Assembly (NCBI GenBank): GCA_003509545.1
Contig: DOLC01000023.1
Coordinates: 1 to 10,117 of the forward strand
DNA length: 10,117 nucleotides
DNA from: Peptococcaceae bacterium
Lineage (GTDB): Bacteria; Bacillota; DSM-521; Neomoorellales; Neomoorellaceae
Direction of reading: 5' to 3'
Shown here: positions 5,983 to 10,117 of the stretch, in pieces
How the letters are laid out: every line of letters starts with the position of its first letter
Position numbering within the stretch: the first letter of the stretch is position 1
The notes under the pieces: generated by a model
Databases searched by the model: none
What the model was told of the DNA's origin: nothing
The model's input: only the letters and a program-made list of their open reading frames with translations
Program-made: the position numbers and the translations under genes

Positions 5983-6759
5983 TCAATCCAACCGGAACAG
6001 TTGCCGGGCGTTGTTTGAAGTAGCCTCTATAATCTCCTCCACCGCCACTCCCCTGGCCGCCGCCACCCCTTCGACCACCAGGCACACGTTGGCCGGCTCG
6101 TTCCGCTGGCCGCGGTAAGGTTCGGGGGTCAAGTAGGGGGCGTCGGTCTCCACCAGCAGTCGGTCCAGGGGCACCCGGGCCGCGATTTCCCGCACCTTTA
6201 CGGCGTTCTTAAAGGTAACGGGTCCGGCCAGGGAGATGTAGAAGCCCATGTCTAGGCACTGCCGGGCCATTTCCCAGCTCCCCGAAAAGCAGTGCATAAC
6301 CACTCCCCGCAGGGCCCGCCCCTCCTCCCTTAAAATCCGCAGCACATCCTGGTGGGCATCGCGGTCGTGGATGATGACCGGGAGGTTTAGCTGCTTGGCC
6401 AGCCGGAGGTGCCAGCGGAATACCTCCTCCTGCTGCCGCCGGGGCGACAGGTTGCGGTAATAATCAAGCCCCGTTTCGCCTATGGCCACTACCCGACGGT
6501 CCAGGGCAAGGCTCCGGATCACCCGGGCGCTCTCCTCGTTGAAGGTGGCCGCCTCATGGGGATGGACGGCCACCGCCGCCCTTAGAACGGGCCAGTTGTA
6601 GGCCTGGGCCACCGCTTCCCGGGAAGAACGGACGTCGTAGCCTACGTTGATGACCGCCGACACCCCGGCTTCCTGCAGCCGGGCGATGACCTCCGGGAGG
6701 TCGCGGCTGAAGGCGGGATCGTTCAGATGGGCATGGGAATCGATAATATCGCGGGTCAT
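5983..6759 (-). CDS. tatD: TatD-family metal-dependent deoxyribonuclease
   Basis: TatD proteins are cytoplasmic TIM-barrel metallohydrolases with 3'-5' DNA/RNA exonuclease activity, linked to DNA repair and quality control. The 258-aa length is normal. The metal ligands are all visible: His9 and His11 in DSHAHL, Glu95 in GETGLDYYR, His131 in IIHDRDA, His156 in HCFSGS, and Asp206 in VETDAPYLTP. The C-terminal SNNARQLF is also typical. ATG at 6759 is preceded by GGGGGGAAG. Only 15 bp separate it from the metG stop codon, so it is the second gene of a metG-tatD operon, an arrangement shared with B. subtilis (metS-yabD). A terminator-like palindrome follows. Confidence 0.96.
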   Translation of the reverse strand: MTRDIIDSHAHLNDPAFSRDLPEVIARLQEAGVSAVINVGYDVRSSREAVAQAYNWPVLRAAVAVHPHEAATFNEESARVIRSLALDRRVVAIGETGLDYYRNLSPRRQQEEVFRWHLRLAKQLNLPVIIHDRDAHQDVLRILREEGRALRGVVMHCFSGSWEMARQCLDMGFYISLAGPVTFKNAVKVREIAARVPLDRLLVETDAPYLTPEPYRGQRNEPANVCLVVEGVAAARGVAVEEIIEATSNNARQLFRLD

Positions 6760-6774
6760 TTCGGCTTCCCCCCG

Positions 6775-8721
6775 TCACCGCACCTGGGCTCCTGGAGGAA
6801 CATCCCGCTCCGGGGTGATAAGGCTCAAGTGCTCCCCCTCCACCGCTGCCAGCACCATGCCCTGGGACCAAATACCGCGCAACTTAGCAGGCTTCAGGTT
6901 GGCCACCAGCACCACCTTCTTGCCTACGAGCTCTTGGGGCTGGTAATAACGGGCAATACCTGCCACCACCGTCCTGGTCTCTCCTCCCAGGTCTACCTCC
7001 AGCTTGAGGAGTTTATCGGTCTGGGGCACCCTTTCGGCCTTTAGCACCTGGGCAACGCGGAGCTTAAGGCGCGAAAATTCTTCTAGACCGATCACCTCAT
7101 CAGTCCCTTCGGGCGCAGCCTGGGGCTCCGATTGGCGGTCCTCCTTTTCCTTGCCCACATCGAGCCCTGCTTCCTCCCCATCCGTCCACTCCACCCTGGG
7201 GAAGAGGGGAGCAATCCTTTTAACCCGGCTGCCGGCCGGCAATCCTCCCCATTCCTTAAGGCTGTCCCAGGTCTGGGCGTAGGAGGCATCCTGGATACCC
7301 AGCTGCTCCCATACCCGAGGCGGTACACCCGGCATGAAGGGAGAACACATAACCGTGGCCTGGCGGACGGCCTCTGCTAGGTTATACAGCACGGTCTGCA
7401 GCCGGGGCCTCTTATCCGGGTCCCGGGCTAGGGCCCAAGGAGCCGTCTCCTCGATGTATTTGTTGGCCCGGTTGATGAGCTGCCATATGGCGGTTAGAGC
7501 CCGGGCGAACTCAAAGCGCTCCAGGGCCTCATCTACCTCGTCCGGGATGCGGCCGGCCAGCTCTTTGAGTTCTCGGTCCAGGGGCTCCTCCCCGGCCGGA
7601 GCAGGAATCAGGCCGCCACAGAACCTCTCTATCATGGACACAGTCCTATTTAAGAGGTTGCCGTAGTCGTTGGCCAGGTCGCTGTTCAGGCGGTTCACCA
7701 GGGCTTCTTCGGAATAATACCCGTCGGCGCCGTAGGGCATTTCCCGCAAGAGGAAGTAGCGGATGGCGTCGGAACCGTAGCGGTCTATGAGGACCATGGG
7801 ATCTACTACATTGCCCTTGGATTTGGACATCTTACCCCCGTCCACCAGCAGCCAGCCGTGGCCGAACACCCGGCGCGGCAGGTCGATGCCTGCGGCCATG
7901 AGGATGGTCGGCCATATGACGGTGTGGAAGCGCACGATGTCCTTGCCCACCAGGTGCACCGCCGCCGGCCAGTACTTCCGGAAGGGCTCGTCGTTTTCGG
8001 TGCCGAAGCCCAGGGCCGAGATGTAGTTGGTCAGGGCGTCAAACCACACGTAGATCACGTGTTTGGGATCTATGGGTACGGGTATGCCCCAGTCGAAGGT
8101 GGTGCGGGACACACACAGATCCTCGAGACCGCCCTTGATGAAGTTAATCATTTCGTTGCGCCGCGACGGGGGCTGAATAAACTCGGGGTGCTCTTCGATG
8201 TATTGGAGGAGCCGGTCGGCATACTTGCTCATGCGGAAGAAGTAGTTCTCCTCCCGCAGGAGTTCCACCGGCCGGCCGCAGTCCGGGCACTTCCCCTCTT
8301 GGACCTGGCGCTCCGTCCAGAAGGTCTCGCAGGGGGTGCAATACCAGCCTTCGTACTCCGCCTTATAAATATCCCCTTTCTCGTAAATCCGCCGGAACAG
8401 ATCTTGCACCACCTTCTTGTGGCGCTCCTCGGTGGTGCGAATGAAGTCGTCGTAGGAGATTTCCAGCCGGCGCCACAGCTCGCGGAAGGTGGCCACAATG
8501 CGGTCCACGTATTCCAGGGGCTCAAGGCCCGCCTCCCTGGCCTTGCGCTGGATCTTCTGGCCGTGTTCGTCCGAGCCGGTAAGGAAAAAAACATCATAAC
8601 CCCGCATCCGCTTATAGCGGGCCAGGGTATCGGCCATGGTGGTGGTAAGGGCATGGCCGATATGGAGTTTATCGCTGGGATAGTAGATCGGGGTAGTTAC
8701 ATAAAAAACCTTATCCCCCAT
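6775..8721 (-). CDS. metG: Methionyl-tRNA synthetase with C-terminal tRNA-binding domain
   Basis: MetG charges tRNA-Met with methionine using ATP, which is needed for initiation and elongation. The 648-aa protein has the class I HIGH motif at residues 20-23 (KLHIGHALTTT) and KMSKS at 297-301 (GGKMSKSKGN). A single zinc knuckle is formed by Cys128, Cys131, Cys145 and Cys148 (CTPC...CPDC). The anticodon-binding helical domain follows, then a charged linker at about 515-548 and a C-terminal EMAP-type OB-fold of about 100 residues (from FSRLKLRVAQVLKAE), used for tRNA binding and dimerisation. ATG at 8721 has AAGGGGAC upstream at a rather long distance (about 11 bases). It leads the metG-tatD operon from a near-consensus promoter with a short leader, so there is no room for a T-box riboswitch. 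Confidence 0.98.
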   Translation of the reverse strand: MGDKVFYVTTPIYYPSDKLHIGHALTTTMADTLARYKRMRGYDVFFLTGSDEHGQKIQRKAREAGLEPLEYVDRIVATFRELWRRLEISYDDFIRTTEERHKKVVQDLFRRIYEKGDIYKAEYEGWYCTPCETFWTERQVQEGKCPDCGRPVELLREENYFFRMSKYADRLLQYIEEHPEFIQPPSRRNEMINFIKGGLEDLCVSRTTFDWGIPVPIDPKHVIYVWFDALTNYISALGFGTENDEPFRKYWPAAVHLVGKDIVRFHTVIWPTILMAAGIDLPRRVFGHGWLLVDGGKMSKSKGNVVDPMVLIDRYGSDAIRYFLLREMPYGADGYYSEEALVNRLNSDLANDYGNLLNRTVSMIERFCGGLIPAPAGEEPLDRELKELAGRIPDEVDEALERFEFARALTAIWQLINRANKYIEETAPWALARDPDKRPRLQTVLYNLAEAVRQATVMCSPFMPGVPPRVWEQLGIQDASYAQTWDSLKEWGGLPAGSRVKRIAPLFPRVEWTDGEEAGLDVGKEKEDRQSEPQAAPEGTDEVIGLEEFSRLKLRVAQVLKAERVPQTDKLLKLEVDLGGETRTVVAGIARYYQPQELVGKKVVLVANLKPAKLRGIWSQGMVLAAVEGEHLSLITPERDVPPGAQVR

Positions 8722-8755
8722 TTAAAGGCCGTCCCCTTTCTGCAAATTCAGGAGT

Positions 8756-8785
8756 ATTATATTAAAAAAGCAAGCAATCTGTCAA
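8756..8785 (-). promoter_or_regulatory. Consensus sigma-A promoter of metG-tatD
   Basis: On the minus strand a perfect TTGACA (8780-8785) and a perfect TATAAT (8756-8761) stand 18 bases apart. The predicted start is near 8749, about 28 bases before the metG ATG. This is the strongest promoter in the window. It points to high constitutive expression, which suits an essential synthetase. Confidence 0.85.
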
Positions 8786-8834
8786 GTTTTGCCTAAAAAG
8801 GGTCAAAATAGCCGTTTTTCCCGGATTCTTCGAT

Positions 8835-8863
8835 TTTACTAGAACTGGAAAAGGTGGTACCAT
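8835..8863 (+). promoter_or_regulatory. Weak candidate promoter of abrB
   Basis: TTTACT (8835-8840) and TACCAT (8858-8863) are 17 bases apart, with four of six matches to each sigma-A hexamer. TATAGC at 8863-8868 is an alternative -10. The predicted start near 8870 leaves a leader of about 37 bases. TGGTACCA (8855-8862) is an 8-bp palindrome over the -10. The call is mainly positional. Confidence 0.3.
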
Positions 8864-8873
8864 ATAGCTAAGT

Positions 8874-8880
8874 TGTCGAA
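8874..8880 (+). promoter_or_regulatory. Spo0A-box-like heptamer ahead of abrB
   Basis: TGTCGAA matches the Spo0A core box TGNCGAA exactly and is preceded by T, as in the longer consensus. It lies just downstream of the candidate abrB -10, about 27 bases before the start codon. In B. subtilis Spo0A-P represses abrB from boxes just downstream of its promoters, so the location fits. A seven-base match alone can arise by chance. Confidence 0.45.
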
Positions 8881-8906
8881 CCATGTAGAAAAGGGGGAGG
8901 AAAGAC

Positions 8907-9158
8907 TTGTTAAAATCCACCGGAGTCGTCCGCAAGGTGGACGAGCTAGGCCGCATTGTCATTCCCATCGAGCTGCGGCGCACCTTGGGCATTGAAGAAA
9001 AGGATGCCCTGGAAATCTACGTCGACCAGGAAAAGATCATCCTGAAAAAGTACGAGCCCGCCTGCGTCTTCTGCGGCAATGCGGAAAACGTCACCAATTT
9101 CCGGGGCAAAAACGTGTGCCGCGACTGCGCGGCGGCCATGAGTTCTATCGCCGTTTAG
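8907..9158 (+). CDS. abrB: AbrB-family transition-state regulator with a four-cysteine C-terminus
   Basis: AbrB is a swapped-hairpin DNA-binding protein that holds back post-exponential and sporulation genes during growth. The 83-aa product starts at TTG 8907, six bases after GGGGGAGG. Residues 3-50 match B. subtilis AbrB closely (KSTGVVRKVDELGRIVIPIE and onward through LEIYVDQEKIILKKYEP). The C-terminal part differs from the Bacillus protein: it has CVFCG (Cys53, Cys56) and CRDC (Cys71, Cys74), probably a zinc knuckle, a form found in other clostridial AbrB proteins. The gene runs against the flow between rsmI and metG, exactly as in B. subtilis, and diverges from metG across a shared 185-bp regulatory region. 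Its stop codon overlaps that of rsmI. SpoVT-type assignment is unlikely, given the short length and the close AbrB match. Confidence 0.93.
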   Translation: MLKSTGVVRKVDELGRIVIPIELRRTLGIEEKDALEIYVDQEKIILKKYEPACVFCGNAENVTNFRGKNVCRDCAAAMSSIAV

Positions 9159-9988
9159 GTCTCGCCCTCCAGGCAGACCTGGTAGATCTCCCGCCGAGGG
9201 CGACCGTAGAACCTGGCTACGGCGGCCAGGGCTTCCCTGCGCGGTCGCCCCGCCTTTTCCAGGGCCTCCACCAGGAGGGCGGCCTCCCGGGGTACCATGG
9301 CCGGGCGGCAGGGCGAAGCGCCCTCCACCACCAGGGTTACCTCGCCCCTAGGGGCTTCTCGCCGGAAATGGTCCAGGGCGCCCTCCAGGCTGCTGCGCAG
9401 GACCGTCTCAAACTTTTTGGTCAGTTCCCGACCGACGGCCACCCTGCGCTGCCCGCCGAAAACTTCCACCATATCCTCCAGAGTCTCCACCAACCGGTGG
9501 GGCGCCTCGTAGAAGACCAGGGTTCTTTCCTCGGCGGCGAGATCTTCCAACCTCTCTTTCCTTTCCCCTCTCTTGCGCGGCAAAAATCCTTCGAAGAGGA
9601 AGCGCCTGGTGGAAAGGCCCGATACGGCCAGGGCCGCAATGACGGCGCTGGGCCCGGGGACGACGGCTACCTCTACCCCGGCCTCGGCAGCCTGCCGAAC
9701 CAGGGCTTCCCCGGGATCGGCGATGCCCGGCATGCCGGCGTCCGTGACCAGGGCTATTTGTTTGCCCTCCAGGAGGAGCCGGAGGAGAACCTCGCCCTTG
9801 GTCTCCTGGTTGTGGCGGTGATAACTGGTTAGAGGCGTAGTAATGCCGTAGTGGCTCAGGAGCTTCCTGGTATGGCGGGTATCCTCGGCGGCTATAAGGT
9901 CCACTTCTTTTAAGGTTTTAAGGGCCCTTAAGGTGATGTCCTCGAGGTTCCCCAGGGGGGTTCCCACCAGAAAAAGGCAGCCCGCCAC
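9155..9988 (-). CDS. rsmI: 16S rRNA 2'-O-methyltransferase RsmI
   Basis: RsmI methylates the 2'-OH of C1402 in the decoding centre of 16S rRNA, using S-adenosylmethionine. The 277-aa protein is of usual length and belongs to the tetrapyrrole-methylase fold. Visible motifs are LVGTPLGNLEDIT (7-19), AAEDTRHTRKLLSHYG (33-48), TDAGMPGIADPG (81-92), PGPSAVIAALAVSGL (111-125) and FEGFLPRK (132-139). GTG at 9988 follows GAGGGG by eight bases; no other start is in frame before genuine sequence ends at about 10041. In another frame a TGA at 9993-9995 closes a reading frame that runs back to the contig end, and this may be the tail of the preceding operon gene. The 3' end overlaps abrB by 4 bp in convergent orientation. 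Confidence 0.96.
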   Translation of the reverse strand: MAGCLFLVGTPLGNLEDITLRALKTLKEVDLIAAEDTRHTRKLLSHYGITTPLTSYHRHNQETKGEVLLRLLLEGKQIALVTDAGMPGIADPGEALVRQAAEAGVEVAVVPGPSAVIAALAVSGLSTRRFLFEGFLPRKRGERKERLEDLAAEERTLVFYEAPHRLVETLEDMVEVFGGQRRVAVGRELTKKFETVLRSSLEGALDHFRREAPRGEVTLVVEGASPCRPAMVPREAALLVEALEKAGRPRREALAAVARFYGRPRREIYQVCLEGET

Positions 9989-10041
9989 CTCGTCAACCCC
10001 TCTTTTCCCTGAATTGTCCCCACTTCTTGCAGAGCAGGCCT

Positions 10042-10099
10042 AGATCGGAAGAGCGTCGTGTAGGGAAAGAGTGTAGATCTCGGTGGTCGCCGTATCATT
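10042..10099. other. Illumina TruSeq universal (P5) adapter, not genomic
   Basis: All 58 bases match, in reverse complement, the TruSeq universal adapter: it begins AGATCGGAAGAGCGTCGTG and ends with the P5 flow-cell part CGCCGTATCATT. This is read-through into the library adapter that survived trimming and assembly. The match is from memory but is exact across the known adapter. Confidence 0.98.
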
Positions 10100-10117
10100 A
10101 AAAAAAAAAACAGGATG
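10100..10117. other. A-run and seven bases beyond the adapter, artefact
   Basis: Eleven A residues (10100-10110) directly follow the adapter end. This is what Illumina reads often show once they run past the end of the molecule. The last seven bases, CAGGATG, have no clear source. None of this should be treated as chromosome. Confidence 0.9.

Noticed and set aside
8780..8786. Second Spo0A-like box TGTCAAG
   Set aside because: It is the complement of the metG TTGACA -35 hexamer and departs from the box core.
7858..8796. A 312-codon plus-strand ORF opposite metG
   Set aside because: It is fully antisense to the metG core motifs and crosses the metG promoter; composition is that of a shadow frame.
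8722..8906. T-box leader for metG
   Set aside because: The promoter at 8756-8785 leaves a leader of about 28 bases, too short for a T-box, and no T-box core sequence is seen.
9993..10041. Tail of an upstream gene before rsmI
   Set aside because: A 15-codon frame ends in TGA four bases before the rsmI start and would fit an operon neighbour, but it is too short to identify and is cut by the adapter.

Overview
The window looks like a GC-rich, endospore-forming Firmicute, probably a thermophilic clostridial lineage such as the Moorella/Thermanaeromonas group. That placement is my inference from protein style and codon use, not from a search. Evidence for sporulation is the spore-coat protease YabG, a SleB-type cortex hydrolase, a Spo0A-box-like site ahead of abrB and a sigma-K-like promoter ahead of yabG. 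Start codons are often GTG or TTG behind strong purine-rich ribosome binding sites.

Layout, left to right: an AT-rich non-coding left edge (1-101); yabG (minus); a divergent promoter region (1053-1239); a secreted LysM-SleB cell-wall hydrolase (plus); a convergent spacer with a 17-bp perfect hairpin; a YkuK-family RNase H-like protein overlapping rsmA/ksgA (minus); two tandem paralogous YabE-type DUF348-G5-3D proteins (minus); a spacer with a palindromic terminator; tatD and metG (minus, one operon with a consensus sigma-A promoter); abrB (plus, embedded against the flow); and rsmI (minus), which overlaps the 3' end of abrB by 4 bp.

This matches, in reverse, the Bacillus subtilis chromosome segment rsmI(yabC)-abrB-metS-tatD(yabD)-yabE-rnmV-rsmA(ksgA)-yabG, including the opposite orientation of abrB. 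Differences from that order: the yabE-type gene is duplicated, the RNase M5 gene rnmV is absent from its usual place, and ykuK-like and LysM-SleB genes sit between rsmA and yabG. Functionally the segment combines ribosome maturation (RsmA and RsmI, both 16S rRNA methyltransferases), translation (MetG), DNA/RNA quality control (TatD), cell-wall remodelling (3D and SleB proteins) and the sporulation transition (AbrB, YabG).

The right end is not genomic. From 10042 the sequence is the reverse complement of the 58-nt Illumina TruSeq universal (P5) adapter, followed by an A-run and seven more bases. I found no RNA genes, CRISPR arrays, transposases or phage genes, and no convincing undescribed system. 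The points of interest are the divergent sporulation-type promoters, the possible 0A box, the start-site hairpin of one 3D gene, two possible small ORFs and the adapter artefact.
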